From positions 1-64,000 of the forward strand of contig CALUJO010000009.1 in NCBI GenBank assembly GCA_944320965.1: a DNA stretch of 64,000 nt. Reading direction: 5' to 3'. Shown here piece by piece: positions 6,205 to 15,520 of the stretch. The number at the start of each line of letters is the position of its first letter. Position 1 is the stretch's first letter. A program made the position numbers and the translations under genes. The DNA comes from an uncultured Bacteroidaceae bacterium. Its GTDB lineage: Bacteria; Bacteroidota; Bacteroidia; Bacteroidales; Bacteroidaceae. Below the pieces are notes generated by a model. The model saw only the letters and a list, made by a program, of their open reading frames with translations. It was not told where the DNA came from and ran no database searches.

Positions 6205-8550
6205 TCATTCAAAGAACGAGTCAAGTCCCGGGTTGTCATAGTCGACTTCGAAGTTGTCCTGGCACGGATTGAAGTCTTCGGGCAGTTCAAACTCTTCGGT
6301 CTTGTCGTATCCCAGGTCAGGGTCCGAATATACCTTGTTCGTATAGTTTGCCCAGATAGGCAGTGCCATGCTTGCACCCTGTCCGTAGTACATTGTGTCG
6401 AAATGTATGTCACGTTCTTCGCCGCCTACCCAGCATCCTGAAACGAGCGAAGGCGTGAATCCCATGAACCATCCGTCGGAGTTGCGGTTTGACGTACCGG
6501 TCTTTCCTCCCATGTCAACTTCGACCTTGTACTTGAAGCGGACACGTACGCCTGTACCTTCGTTCACCACGGCACGCAGCATGTCAATCATCTTGTATGT
6601 GCTTTCGCGGCTCAGCACTTCGTTCATCTGCGGGGTGAATGTTGATATGACTTCGCCGTCGTTTGTCTCTATTCGGGTAACGAACAGAGGCTCGACGTGC
6701 ATTCCCATATTGGAGAATGTGGTATATGCGCTTACCATTTCGCCTACCGATATCTCGCAAGGACCGAGGCAGAGTGAAGGAGTCGCTTCAATCTCCCTGT
6801 TCTTTATTCCGAATGTGTGGAGCAAATCGACAAGTGACTGCGGGTTCAGCTTGCCCATAAGATATGCCGAAATCCAGTTGTTTGAGTTGGCAAGTCCCCA
6901 TTTCAGTGTAACCATTTCGCCGATGCGCTTGTCGGACGCGTTGCGTGGCGACCATATCTTTCCGTCGGGCAGGAGAACGTTCTGCTGAACGTTGCGCACC
7001 TTGTCGCACGGCGAGAAATTGTTTTCCATCGCAAGGGCATAGAGGTATGGCTTTATTGTTGAACCCACCTGACGGCGTCCCACCATAGCCATGTCATACT
7101 GGAAATAGTTGAAGTTAGGTCCTCCGACATATGCCTTTACATATCCTGTCTTCGGGTCCATAGACATGAATCCTGAACGCAGGAAGTGCTTGTAGTATTT
7201 TATTGAGTCAAGCGGTGTCATCAGCGTATCGACTTCGCCGTTCCATGTAAATACCGACATTTCGCGTTTTGTGTTGAATGCCTTTTCTATTTCCTCTTCC
7301 GAGCATTTGCTTCTCTTCATGATTCTGTATCTGTCGGAGTTTCTGACGGCACGTTTCATTATTTCGTCAACTTCCTGAGGTGTCAGCTGGCTTGTGAAAG
7401 GCGCTGTGCGGCGTCCCTTCTTTTCCTTGAAGAATGCCGGCTGAAGCGTATTTTTCAGATGGTCGGTAACTGCCTCTTCGGCATAGACCTGCATGCGCGA
7501 GTCTATTGTGGTGTAAATCTTCAGACCGTCGGTGTATATATTATAGTTCTTTCCGTCCTTCTTCTTGTTCTTGTTGCACCAGCCGTAAAGCGGATTTGTT
7601 TCCCAGGCAAGAGAGTCTTCATAATATTTCTGGTCCTGCCAGCTTGCATAGTTGCTTCTTTCAGGCTTCTTTGCGGTCATTGTAATCCTGAGATATTCGC
7701 GGAAATATGTCGCTATACCTTCCTTGTGGTCTGCCTTGTTATATCTCAGCACAAGGGGCAGTGCCTGGAGCGAATCGCACTGTGCCTCTGTCAGGTAGCC
7801 GTATTTTTCCATCTGGCTGAGCACGACGTTTCTTCTCTGGCGTGAACGTTCGTTGAACCTTCTGGGGTTATAGAGCGAAGGGTTCTTGCACATTCCGACA
7901 AGCGTTGCAGCTTCTTCGATGGAGAGGTTTGCCGGTGTCTTGCTGAAATATGTGTAAGCGGCTGTCTTTATGCCCACGGCGTTGTTAAGGAAATCGAACT
8001 TGTTGAGGTACATTGTCAGTATTTCCTCTTTGGTATAGTATTTTTCAAGTTTTGCGGCTATCACCCATTCGATAGGTTTCTGCAGCATTCTTTCGAGTGC
8101 GTTTTCCGCGCTTGGCGAGTACAGCTGTTTTGCGAGCTGCTGTGTTATGGTACTTCCGCCTCCCGCATTCTTCTGCATGAGGATACCTCTCTTGATTATT
8201 GCACGGAAAAGCGCCTTTGCGTCTATTCCGGAATGTTCGGCAAAACGGACGTCTTCTGTAGCGATAAGCGCGTTTACAATGTTTGCCGAAAGCTGGTCGT
8301 AGCCCACATATACACGGTTTCCCTTTTCGGACGACCATGTTCCTATGGACTTGTACTCAATCTTGCCGGTCTTGCGGTCAATATCTGTGGAGAAAATTTC
8401 GGAAGCGAATTTGTATTTAGGGTTTTCAAGTTCTTCGACAGGAGGCATGTAACCTATCCAGCCTTTGTTTATGGCTACGAATGCCATTACGGCGGTGAGT
8501 GTTCCCAGAAGAATAAGAGCCCAAAGAGCAATAACGATTTTCTTTATCAT
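6205..8550 (-). CDS. Class A penicillin-binding protein (PBP1A type)
   Basis: This is a bifunctional peptidoglycan synthase of 781 residues. A cytoplasmic start and one membrane anchor (residues of about 4-26) precede the GT51 glycosyltransferase: ATEDVRFAEHSG with the catalytic Glu at about residue 99, then GGGSTITQQLAKQLY. The transpeptidase follows with SxxK (GSTIKPYLYAL, about residue 498), SxN (ANSNNW) and KTGT (GGKTGTSNRNSDGWF, about residue 682). All catalytic motifs are intact. It has its own TACTTTTG promoter and may lead the minus-strand run into the que genes, although a hairpin separates them. Confidence 0.95.
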   Translation of the reverse strand: MIKKIVIALWALILLGTLTAVMAFVAINKGWIGYMPPVEELENPKYKFASEIFSTDIDRKTGKIEYKSIGTWSSEKGNRVYVGYDQLSANIVNALIATEDVRFAEHSGIDAKALFRAIIKRGILMQKNAGGGSTITQQLAKQLYSPSAENALERMLQKPIEWVIAAKLEKYYTKEEILTMYLNKFDFLNNAVGIKTAAYTYFSKTPANLSIEEAATLVGMCKNPSLYNPRRFNERSRQRRNVVLSQMEKYGYLTEAQCDSLQALPLVLRYNKADHKEGIATYFREYLRITMTAKKPERSNYASWQDQKYYEDSLAWETNPLYGWCNKNKKKDGKNYNIYTDGLKIYTTIDSRMQVYAEEAVTDHLKNTLQPAFFKEKKGRRTAPFTSQLTPQEVDEIMKRAVRNSDRYRIMKRSKCSEEEIEKAFNTKREMSVFTWNGEVDTLMTPLDSIKYYKHFLRSGFMSMDPKTGYVKAYVGGPNFNYFQYDMAMVGRRQVGSTIKPYLYALAMENNFSPCDKVRNVQQNVLLPDGKIWSPRNASDKRIGEMVTLKWGLANSNNWISAYLMGKLNPQSLVDLLHTFGIKNREIEATPSLCLGPCEISVGEMVSAYTTFSNMGMHVEPLFVTRIETNDGEVISTFTPQMNEVLSRESTYKMIDMLRAVVNEGTGVRVRFKYKVEVDMGGKTGTSNRNSDGWFMGFTPSLVSGCWVGGEERDIHFDTMYYGQGASMALPIWANYTNKVYSDPDLGYDKTEEFELPEDFNPCQDNFEVDYDNPGLDSFFE

Positions 8551-8575
8551 TTTACCTTTACTTTATATCAAGTTG

Positions 8576-8583
8576 CAAAAGTA
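8576..8583 (-). promoter_or_regulatory. -7 element for the PBP gene
   Basis: On the minus strand this reads TACTTTTG followed by C, matching the Bacteroidetes consensus TAnnTTTG. It is 26 bp upstream of the ATG at 8550. TTG-containing sequence lies further upstream as a possible -33 element. Confidence 0.6.
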
Positions 8584-8660
8584 CAACAAATCAATTGAAT
8601 TACCGAATTATTTCGGAACAATATGAAAGTGGAAACATAAGGAAAGGGTAATACGCATGA

Positions 8661-8700
8661 AAAAATCCCTGTGCCGCATTCACTTGCAGCACAGGGATTT
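8661..8700 (-). terminator. Rho-independent terminator after nadC
   Basis: AAATCCCTGTGC (8663-8674) pairs perfectly with GCACAGGGATTT (8689-8700), a 12-bp stem with a 14-base loop. Read on the minus strand it ends in a run of T, as expected for the end of the nadC transcript. Confidence 0.88.
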
Positions 8701-8755
8701 GATATTGTTATTGTTCTTTAATATCCGTTGACACGGTTTGCAGGGACCTTGAATA

Positions 8756-9595
8756 TCAGCAAGCCTTGAAGCTCATGTCAAGTCCCTTGACAGAATGTGT
8801 AAGCGCGCCTACCGAAATGAAGTCTACGCCGCACTCGGCATAGCTGCGGATTGTATCGAATGTGATTCCGCCCGAAGACTCGGTCTCGAATCTTCCGCCC
8901 ACCATTTCAACCGCCTTGCGTGTCTGCTCGGGAGTGAAATTGTCGAACATGATGCGGTCGACGCCTCCAAGGTCGAGAACCTGCTGCAGTTCGTCGAAGT
9001 TTCTGACTTCGATTTCAATCTTCAGATTCTTTCCTTTTTCCTTGCAATAGTTCTTTGCGCGTTCGATGGCATTCTTTATACCGCCTGCAAAGTCAATGTG
9101 GTTGTCTTTTAGAAGAATCATGTCAAACAGACCTATACGGTGGTTCACGCCGCCTCCAATCTTGACAGCTTCCTTTTCGAGCATACGCATTCCGGGAGTT
9201 GTCTTGCGTGTATCGAGTACGCGTGTCTTTGTTCCTTCAAGTCTTTTAACATATTTTCTTGTCATTGTTGCTATACCGCTCATGCGCTGCATTACGTTAA
9301 GCATAAGTCTTTCGGTCTGTAGCAGTGACTGTACCTTTCCTTCGACAACCATTGCAACATCGCCCGGCTTAACTTCGGCTCCGTCGTTTATGAACACTTC
9401 GACTTTCATTTCAGGGTCAAAACGGTGGAATATTTCCTTTGCGATTTCAATTCCGGCAAGTACGCCTTCTTCCTTGATAAGCAGTTTTGACTTGCCCATA
9501 GCATCGGCAGGGATGCATGAAAGTGTTGTATGGTCGCCGTCGCCTATGTCTTCGGCAAAGGCAAGATCTATCAGTCTGTCAATAAGTTCGTTCAT
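8756..9595 (-). CDS. nadC: Nicotinate-nucleotide pyrophosphorylase (quinolinate phosphoribosyltransferase)
   Basis: NadC joins quinolinate to PRPP and decarboxylates it to nicotinate mononucleotide in de novo NAD synthesis. The protein has 279 residues, the usual length. Family motifs are AEDIGDGDHTTL near the N-terminus, LMLNVMQRMSGIATMTRKYV, the quinolinate/PRPP-binding DTRKTTPGMRMLEKEAVKIGG, and the C-terminal ESSGGI and FISVGALTHSVKGLDMSF. It has its own promoter and terminator, so it appears monocistronic. nadA and nadB are not in the window. Confidence 0.96.
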   Translation of the reverse strand: MNELIDRLIDLAFAEDIGDGDHTTLSCIPADAMGKSKLLIKEEGVLAGIEIAKEIFHRFDPEMKVEVFINDGAEVKPGDVAMVVEGKVQSLLQTERLMLNVMQRMSGIATMTRKYVKRLEGTKTRVLDTRKTTPGMRMLEKEAVKIGGGVNHRIGLFDMILLKDNHIDFAGGIKNAIERAKNYCKEKGKNLKIEIEVRNFDELQQVLDLGGVDRIMFDNFTPEQTRKAVEMVGGRFETESSGGITFDTIRSYAECGVDFISVGALTHSVKGLDMSFKAC

Positions 9596-9634
9596 GATTT
9601 CTTTATGTTTATGTATTTGTATCTATTACGGCTG

Positions 9635-9642
9635 CAAAGATA
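9635..9642 (-). promoter_or_regulatory. -7 element for nadC
   Basis: On the minus strand this reads TATCTTTGC, a perfect TAnnTTTG element, 40 bp upstream of the nadC ATG. A TTG trinucleotide lies about 22 bp further upstream. Confidence 0.65.
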
Positions 9643-9742
9643 AGGAAAGTAGAAAGCAGAAAAAACAAGCTGGCTTGATTTTTTTACCTATACGCCTCCT
9701 GTCTTCCATAAAGATAAGTAAATTTATGGAGGAATGCCGATT

Positions 9743-10723
9743 CTACTGTCCTTTTAGCATATCCTTTATGCCTCCCAGCGAACTGAGCAGTGAAGTAGCC
9801 TCGTATGGCATATAGACAGTCTTGTTGTCCTTGCCGCTTGTCATCTCCTTCAATGTCTCGATGTATTTCATTGCAAGCTGATAGTTTGCCGGGTCGCATT
9901 TTGTGCCACGGATAGCTTCAGCAAGTCTTTCAATAGCTTCGGCTTCTGCCTTTGCCTGAAGTATCTTGGCTTCGGCTTCACCCTCGGCTTTCAGAATCTG
10001 GGTCTGTTTCTCGGCTATAGCCTTGTTTATCTGAGCTTCCTTTTCGCCTTCGGAGTACAGTATCTTTGATGTCTTGTCACCTTCGGCAATCAGAATCTTG
10101 GCACGCCTCTCACGTTCTGCCTGCATCTGCTGTTCCATGGCATGACGAACGGTCTCGGGAGGTGTGATGTCCTGCAGTTCCACACGGTTTATCTTTACTC
10201 CCCACTTGTTGGTGGCTTCGTCAAGCACTTCGCGCAGACGTGAATTTATAGTGTCTCTTGAAGTAAGAGTCTCGTCAAGTTCAAGTTCGCCGATAATGTT
10301 TCGGAGTGTAGTCTGTGTAAGCTTTTCTATCGCGTTAGGAAGGTTTTCGATTTCATACACCGACTTGAACGGGTCGGTTATCTGGAAGTAGAGCAGTGCG
10401 TTGATGCTTGTCGTGACATTGTCCTTTGTAATTACGCTCTGCTCGGGGAAGTCATATACCTGTTCGCGCAGGTCAATGACATCCGACATGCGGATGATTG
10501 CCTGGGAACGTCCGTTGCCGTAAGTGACCATGTATCTGGTATACACCTTTCTGGGCCTGTCAAGAATAGGCCATATTATATTTATACCCGAATTAAGAGT
10601 GCTGTGGTATCTTCCGAGCCTCTCTATTATCTTTGTTTCTCCCTGTCTGATAATCTTCAGACCCTGTGCCGCAAACACAATCACCAGAAGTGCAAGCAGC
10701 CCTACTACAATCAGTACGCCCAT
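9743..10723 (-). CDS. SPFH/Band 7 membrane protein (QmcA-like)
   Basis: This is a 326-residue SPFH protein. Residues 1-25 are a membrane anchor (GVLIVVGLLALLVIVFAAQG), followed by the prohibitin/stomatin domain (IIRQGETKIIERLGRYHSTL) and a long Ala/Glu/Lys-rich coiled coil (residues of about 200-270: EGDKTSKILYSEGEKEAQIN). Such proteins form large ring-like assemblies that organise membrane microdomains and influence protease access. It follows an NfeD gene by 13 bp; SPFH and NfeD proteins are well-known co-encoded partners, so these two very probably act as a complex. Confidence 0.92.
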   Translation of the reverse strand: MGVLIVVGLLALLVIVFAAQGLKIIRQGETKIIERLGRYHSTLNSGINIIWPILDRPRKVYTRYMVTYGNGRSQAIIRMSDVIDLREQVYDFPEQSVITKDNVTTSINALLYFQITDPFKSVYEIENLPNAIEKLTQTTLRNIIGELELDETLTSRDTINSRLREVLDEATNKWGVKINRVELQDITPPETVRHAMEQQMQAERERRAKILIAEGDKTSKILYSEGEKEAQINKAIAEKQTQILKAEGEAEAKILQAKAEAEAIERLAEAIRGTKCDPANYQLAMKYIETLKEMTSGKDNKTVYMPYEATSLLSSLGGIKDMLKGQ

Positions 10724-10736
10724 AATATATAAGAAT

Positions 10737-11177
10737 TTAAGAGTTAATTTTTCGAACAGTCAATATTATGCTGTCAATCTTTTCGATTTGGACCTTTTCG
10801 CCCTTTTCAATAACCGAGCCGTCACCGGAAACGGCTTTCCAGCTGTCGCCGTCAACCGCCACGCGGCCTGTTCCGGCAGCAGCGTCAATTCTGGTCTCTA
10901 CAGTGGCTGTCCTTCCTATCAATGCCTCGACTCCGCTTTTGGGAAGATCCTTCTTGCGGTTGAAAGCCCTGTTGATAAAAGGACGGACAAACAGAAACGA
11001 CAAAAGGGTAACCACGGCAAATACTACAATCTGCCATGACAGAGATTCGGTTACGGCAGACGCTATTGCCGCTCCGGCAGCACCGAATGCCATACATATT
11101 GCGAAAAATCCTACTGTGAAGATTTCGATAATCACCATAATCAGGGCAAGCGCCGCCCAAATGTGCCATATTTCCAT
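10737..11177 (-). CDS. NfeD family protein
   Basis: This is a 146-residue protein with two or three N-terminal membrane segments (IWAALALIMVIIEIFTVGFF, then IVVFAVVTLLSFLFV). A small C-terminal OB-fold follows, with the conserved pattern LIGRTATVETRID, GRVAVDGDSWKAVS and GEKVQIEKIDSIILTV. It is the short NfeD form, without the ClpP-like protease domain. It is transcribed with the downstream SPFH gene and is the probable anchor or adaptor of that complex. Confidence 0.92.
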   Translation of the reverse strand: MEIWHIWAALALIMVIIEIFTVGFFAICMAFGAAGAAIASAVTESLSWQIVVFAVVTLLSFLFVRPFINRAFNRKKDLPKSGVEALIGRTATVETRIDAAAGTGRVAVDGDSWKAVSGDGSVIEKGEKVQIEKIDSIILTVRKINS

Positions 11178-11288
11178 AATGAAATCTGTATAAGTTAACT
11201 ATAATGATGCAAGTTACAAAAACAAATCGGCTCTGTCAAGCGTTTTTGCATAAATATCAGTCCGTACGGACACTTAATCTTTCTGGGC

Positions 11289-13415
11289 TTAATCTTTCTG
11301 CAAAAGACGTAGCTGTATTCTTTTACGCTGTGTGTCCACTTCGAGAACCTTTACATATACGTGCTGGTGGAGACTTACAACCTCGGCAGGGTCGGAAATA
11401 AAGCGGTCGGACATCTGCGATATGTGTATCAGTCCGTTTTCCTTTATCCCGAAATCGACAAAACATCCGAATCTGGTTATGTTTGTCACAATGCCCGGCA
11501 GTTCCATTCCAGGCCTTACGTCGTCAATGCTTCTCACGGACTTGTCAAATTCGAACACCTTTATTTCGCTGCGCGGGTCAAGTCCGGGCTTCTCAAGTTC
11601 GGCAATTATATCCCTGACTGTATATTCGCCTGCGCCAATCCCTTTCAGTTCTCCGATGTCCAGCTTTGCAAGCCGTTGGCTGTTGCCAGCCAGTTCTTCG
11701 ACTTTGCAACCTATGCGTGAAGCTATTTCCCTTACGATATGATAGGATTCGGGATGCACCGCCGAATTGTCAAGAGGATTGTCGCCTTCCTTTATACGCA
11801 GGAATCCAGCACACTGCTCAAATGCCTTTGGACCGAGACGGGGAACCTTTTTCAGTTCCTCGCGATTGCGGAAAGCACCGTTTTCCTTGCGGTACTCAAC
11901 AATATTGTCTGCAATCTGGCTTCCTATGCCCGATACATACTGCAGGAGGTACTTGCTTGCCGTGTTAAGGTTTACGCCAACACGGTTGACACAGCTTTCG
12001 ACAACACGGTCGAGGGCTTTTTTCAGCATGGACTGGTCGACATCATACTGGTACTGTCCCACACCTATGGATTTGGGGTCAATCTTGACAAGTTCGGCAA
12101 GAGGGTCGATAAGGCGGCGTCCGATAGAGACGGCTCCCCTGACCGTCACGTCGTATTCGGGGAACTCCTCACGGGCAATCTTGCTTGCCGAGTAGATGGA
12201 AGCCCCGTCCTCGCTGACGACAAACACCTTAACTTCGCGGTCGTACCGGAGTGAAGTGACAAACTCTTCGGTCTCGCGGCTTGCCGTTCCGTTTCCTATC
12301 GCGATAGCCTCGATATTGTAGGCCTCTACAAGCTTGGTCAGTTTCTTGGCAGCCATAGCTCTTTCGTTCTTGGGCGGATGAGGATAGATGGTTTCGTTGT
12401 GCAGCAGATTTCCCTGTGAGTCAAGGCATACGAGCTTGCAGCCGGTGCGGTATCCGGGGTCGAGGGCAAGAACCCTTTTCTGTCCCAAAGGAGGGGAGAG
12501 CAGAAGCTGTCTTGTATTTGACGCGAAGACATCTATAGCTTCCCAGTCGGCCTTTTCTTTTGCCTGGTTTATGAACTCAGTGTCAATAGAAGGCTTCAGG
12601 AGTCGCTTGAATGCGTCTTTGACAGCCGTTTCAATCTGTTCGTCGCATTTGTTACCGCTGTCAGAAAGTCTGTAGAAGGATGCCATGCGTTCAAGGCTCC
12701 TTTCCTCGACGTCAGTAACCGAAACTTTGAGGAAACCTTCCCTTTCGCCTCTGAGCATTGCCAGGAGGCGGTGGGATGAACAGCGTGAAAGCGGTTCGCT
12801 GAAATCAAAATAATCCCTGTATTTGATGCCTTCCTCTTCCTTTCCCTTAACGGCTTTGGAACAAATGGTTGCGTTGCGGCTGTAGACGGAGCGGACAATG
12901 TTCCTTATCTTTTCGTTTTCGCTTACCCATTCGGCTATTATGTGGCGTGCCCCTTCGAGTGCTGAGTCTGTATCTTTCACATCCCCTTTGACAAAGCGCC
13001 GGGCAAGATTCTCAGGGTTGCCGGTTTCGCGCTTCATAATCATTGCTGCAAGAGGTTCAAGTCCCAGTTTGCGTGCCGTTTCAGCCTTGGTTCTTGTCTT
13101 GGTCTTGAAAGGAAGGTAGATGTCTTCAAGCACTTCCTGCTCCCAGCATCCTCCGATGCGCTCTCTAAGCTGGTCGGTCATTTTCCCCGCTTTTTCAATG
13201 GCTGCGGTTATGAACTCCTTTCTTTTTGCAAGTTCGCAAAGACGGTCGTATTCATCCTTTATTCCCGAAATCTGCACTTCGTCAAGTCCTCCGGTTCGCT
13301 CCTTGCGGTAACGGCTTATGAAAGGTATTGTAGCTCCCTCTTCAAGCAGCTGTATGGTATTTTCAATCTGCCGGCATCCTATACCGGTTTTCTCTTCAAT
13401 TATCTTGCTATACAT
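11289..13415 (-). CDS. tex: RNA-binding transcriptional accessory protein Tex
   Basis: This is a 708-residue Tex/Spt6-like protein. Domains in order: an N-terminal helical region (RYRKERTGGLDEVQ), a YqgF/RNase H-like fold around residue 330 (RVLALDPGYRTGCKLVCLD), helix-hairpin-helix repeats (LQYVSGIGSQIADNIVEYR; KVPRLGPKAFEQCAGFLRI), and a C-terminal S1 domain (GIVTNITRFGCFVDFGIKEN). It binds nucleic acid and is thought to affect transcription. All domains are intact and length is normal. The gap to NfeD is 111 bp with nothing evident. Confidence 0.95.
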   Translation of the reverse strand: MYSKIIEEKTGIGCRQIENTIQLLEEGATIPFISRYRKERTGGLDEVQISGIKDEYDRLCELAKRKEFITAAIEKAGKMTDQLRERIGGCWEQEVLEDIYLPFKTKTRTKAETARKLGLEPLAAMIMKRETGNPENLARRFVKGDVKDTDSALEGARHIIAEWVSENEKIRNIVRSVYSRNATICSKAVKGKEEEGIKYRDYFDFSEPLSRCSSHRLLAMLRGEREGFLKVSVTDVEERSLERMASFYRLSDSGNKCDEQIETAVKDAFKRLLKPSIDTEFINQAKEKADWEAIDVFASNTRQLLLSPPLGQKRVLALDPGYRTGCKLVCLDSQGNLLHNETIYPHPPKNERAMAAKKLTKLVEAYNIEAIAIGNGTASRETEEFVTSLRYDREVKVFVVSEDGASIYSASKIAREEFPEYDVTVRGAVSIGRRLIDPLAELVKIDPKSIGVGQYQYDVDQSMLKKALDRVVESCVNRVGVNLNTASKYLLQYVSGIGSQIADNIVEYRKENGAFRNREELKKVPRLGPKAFEQCAGFLRIKEGDNPLDNSAVHPESYHIVREIASRIGCKVEELAGNSQRLAKLDIGELKGIGAGEYTVRDIIAELEKPGLDPRSEIKVFEFDKSVRSIDDVRPGMELPGIVTNITRFGCFVDFGIKENGLIHISQMSDRFISDPAEVVSLHQHVYVKVLEVDTQRKRIQLRLLQKD

Positions 13416-13457
13416 ATATATAATAATGTGTATGTCTCCGGATACCGTTGAAATGTA

Positions 13458-14489
13458 TCAGAAACACAGGTTTGTGTTGTGTCTTAGTCCGAGCCCCGGA
13501 AGATTGTTGAGCCTGAGCATTCCTTCTTCCACCTTGACTCCTTCAAAAGGGTCATTGCCGATAAGCAGATTGCCGTCAAGGTCGGCAAAGCCGACAGCCG
13601 GCGACAGCTGGGCGGCAGCCGTGACGGCACACGAAGTTTCGGTCATGCATCCGAGCATTGTCTTCATTCCCATTGAGCGTGCGATGTTAATCATTTTCCA
13701 CGCCTCGCGCATTCCGGTACACTTCATAAGCTTTATGTTTATTCCGTCGAATACACCTTTCAGACGGTATATGTCTTCTGCCCGCTGTACGGATTCGTCG
13801 GCATACAACGGTACGGGCGACAGTTCCCTGAGCCGTGCAATATCGTCGAGCCTGTCCTTTTTCATGGGCTGCTCAATCATCACTACATTGTTCTCGGCAA
13901 GCATGGAAATCCTTTCAGACGCTTCGCCAACATCTTTCCATCCCTGGTTGGCATCCACGGCAAGGGGCAGGGAAGTGACTTCCCTTACGGCTTTGATTAT
14001 TTCGTCGTCGCGGTCGGTTCCAAGCTTTATCTTGAGAAGCCTGAACTGTCCTTCAACTTCCTTTATCTTCTGCTGCATAACGGACGGTTCGTCAATACCG
14101 ATGGTATATGTGGTTGCAGGGGCTTTGTGTGGATTTAGTCCGAAAAGCCTGTAACATGGAATGCCGAGCAACTTTCCTGCAAGGTCGTGCAAGGCAATGT
14201 CTATTGCAGCCTTGGCTGCGCAGTTTCCGGGCATAAGGCTGTCGGTGTAGTCAAGAATATCTTCGAGCAGAAGCGGGTCGTTGAACTGACCGAGATTTAC
14301 ATTTCCCAAAAAAGAAGATACGCTTTCAATGCTTTCGCCAAGGTAGGGAGGCATTGAAGCCTCGCCGTATCCTTTCACTCCTTCATGTTCAATGCAGACA
14401 AGAACATCGGGCGTACTTGTCCTTGTATGCCCAGAAACCCCGAAACGATGCTTCAGTTCCAGGGGATATGGCAAATATGACAGTTTCAT
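13458..14489 (-). CDS. Dipeptide epimerase (L-Ala-D/L-Glu epimerase type, enolase superfamily)
   Basis: This is a 343-residue enolase-superfamily protein of the muconate-lactonising subgroup. The catalytic set is visible: the KIK motif in LLKIKLGTDRDDE, metal ligands in LAVDANQGW, VVMIEQPMKKDR and PLYADESVQ, and the opposite lysine in INIKLMKCTGM. Family members epimerise L-Ala-D-Glu and similar dipeptides from peptidoglycan recycling. The exact substrate cannot be read from sequence. A GNAT acetyltransferase gene ends 5 bp upstream, so the two form an operon. Confidence 0.88.
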   Translation of the reverse strand: MKLSYLPYPLELKHRFGVSGHTRTSTPDVLVCIEHEGVKGYGEASMPPYLGESIESVSSFLGNVNLGQFNDPLLLEDILDYTDSLMPGNCAAKAAIDIALHDLAGKLLGIPCYRLFGLNPHKAPATTYTIGIDEPSVMQQKIKEVEGQFRLLKIKLGTDRDDEIIKAVREVTSLPLAVDANQGWKDVGEASERISMLAENNVVMIEQPMKKDRLDDIARLRELSPVPLYADESVQRAEDIYRLKGVFDGINIKLMKCTGMREAWKMINIARSMGMKTMLGCMTETSCAVTAAAQLSPAVGFADLDGNLLIGNDPFEGVKVEEGMLRLNNLPGLGLRHNTNLCF

Positions 14490-14494
14490 ACGGT

Positions 14495-15028
14495 TCAGTA
14501 ATTGTTATAGTAAACCTGATTCTTTATTGTACTTATTATATCCTTTGTAGTGCCGACATCGAAAGACCCGGTTGCCATTACCCAAAGAGGCGTGCCTTCT
14601 TCATCCTTTCTGTATGATGGCTGCATGTAGTTCTTTTCAATCACTTCGAAACCGTTGCGTCTGTAGAATTCTATACGTCTGCCGGCAATGCCATCGTCGG
14701 CAGGTTCGGCTTCAAGTACTTTTGGCTTTCCGGATACTGATGCAAGGAGTTCGAGAGTGCGTTTTCCGGCTCCGCCGTTTCGCATTTCCGGGAATATGGC
14801 AAAATGCTCAAGGTAAAGGAAGCTGCCGAAGTCCCAGAATACCATAAGTCCGGCAAGTATGCCTTCATCATTTATTATTGAGTTGAAGTGCATGTTTTCC
14901 TTTTCGGTCACAAGACGGTCAAGCTGTCCAATGGTTCTTCTTTCAACTTCTGGAAATGATTCGGTATATAGTTTGCACAATGCCTTGTAGTCATTGCTGC
15001 CAATATCTGTTATTCTTTCAAGTTTCAT
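14495..15028 (-). CDS. GNAT family N-acetyltransferase
   Basis: This is a 177-residue GNAT-fold protein. The acetyl-CoA-binding region is around residues 75-100 (LEHFAIFPEMRNGGAGKRTL, a variant of the R/Q-x-x-G-x-G/A loop), followed by the usual late Tyr-containing motif (EFYRRNGFEVIEKNYMQPSY). The substrate is unknown. It lies 5 bp upstream of the epimerase gene in the same direction, so amino-acid or peptide acetylation linked to cell-wall recycling is possible, but this is context only. A near-consensus TATCTTTA element is found around 15048-15056. Confidence 0.85.
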   Translation of the reverse strand: MKLERITDIGSNDYKALCKLYTESFPEVERRTIGQLDRLVTEKENMHFNSIINDEGILAGLMVFWDFGSFLYLEHFAIFPEMRNGGAGKRTLELLASVSGKPKVLEAEPADDGIAGRRIEFYRRNGFEVIEKNYMQPSYRKDEEGTPLWVMATGSFDVGTTKDIISTIKNQVYYNNY

Positions 15029-15283
15029 AATGTTTTTGTTTTGTTTTTGTAAAGATAGAAAAAGGTGAGCGTAGAGACAAATGAAAAAACTTTATTTTTC
15101 AAGTTTAGTATTTTGTACAGCCTTCCGGCTTCTGTAAAAGTACGGAAAGTAAAACGCTAAGGAACAGCTTGCCTGACATTTTTGTTTAGGCAGAACAAGC
15201 CAACGGCGATTTTTCAATAATAAATACATAGCTTTTATCAATCATTTATAAGGGTTTTTGTTATCTTTGCGTTAAAAGGCTTA
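15029..15283. other. Intergenic region between divergent genes
   Basis: These 255 bp separate the acetyltransferase gene (minus) from the DUF3791 cassette (plus). The right end holds the cassette promoter. The middle contains a short TGCCT/AGGCA inverted repeat around 15172-15196. I see no gene or RNA. Confidence 0.4.
15262..15269 (+). promoter_or_regulatory. -7 element for the DUF3791/DUF3990-like cassette
   Basis: TATCTTTG followed by C, a perfect TAnnTTTG match. Transcription would begin near 15276, only about 8 bp before the first ATG (15284) and 20 bp before the second (15296). Confidence 0.6.
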
Positions 15284-15520
15284 ATGCGTATTACAATGGA
15301 ATATAATGTAAAGGAAAAACTGGAATGGACTGTTATTTTCATCCTTGAATTCGGTCGCAAGTACGGGCTGACGATGAAGCAAGCCTTCAACTATCTGAAC
15401 CGTTACAAAGGAATAGATTTCATTGACCGCCACTATGGATACGTGCATACACAGTCGTTTGCTTCTATGGTGGACGACATTGCCGAATATTGTCACCGTC
15501 ATGGAGGAGCACTGGTATGA
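15284..15520 (+). CDS. DUF3791-like protein (putative antitoxin or partner)
   Basis: This is a 78-residue helical protein (EKLEWTVIFILEFGRKYGLT, then AFNYLNRYKGIDFIDRHYGY) with the features of the DUF3791 family, which typically precedes a DUF3990 gene. An ATG at 15296 is an alternative start and sits better after the promoter. Its stop overlaps the ATG of the next gene (ATGA at 15517), so translation is coupled. If the second protein is an ADP-ribosylating toxin, this one is the likely neutralising partner; that role is inference. Confidence 0.7.
   Translation: MRITMEYNVKEKLEWTVIFILEFGRKYGLTMKQAFNYLNRYKGIDFIDRHYGYVHTQSFASMVDDIAEYCHRHGGALV

Noticed and set aside
9066..9815. 249-codon plus-strand ORF across nadC
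   Set aside because: It is antisense to a perfectly conserved nadC; the translated product is Ser/Ile-rich low complexity, as expected for a shadow frame.
13318..14154. 278-codon plus-strand ORF opposite the tex and epimerase genes
   Set aside because: It covers parts of two well-supported genes on the other strand and has shadow-like composition without a domain.
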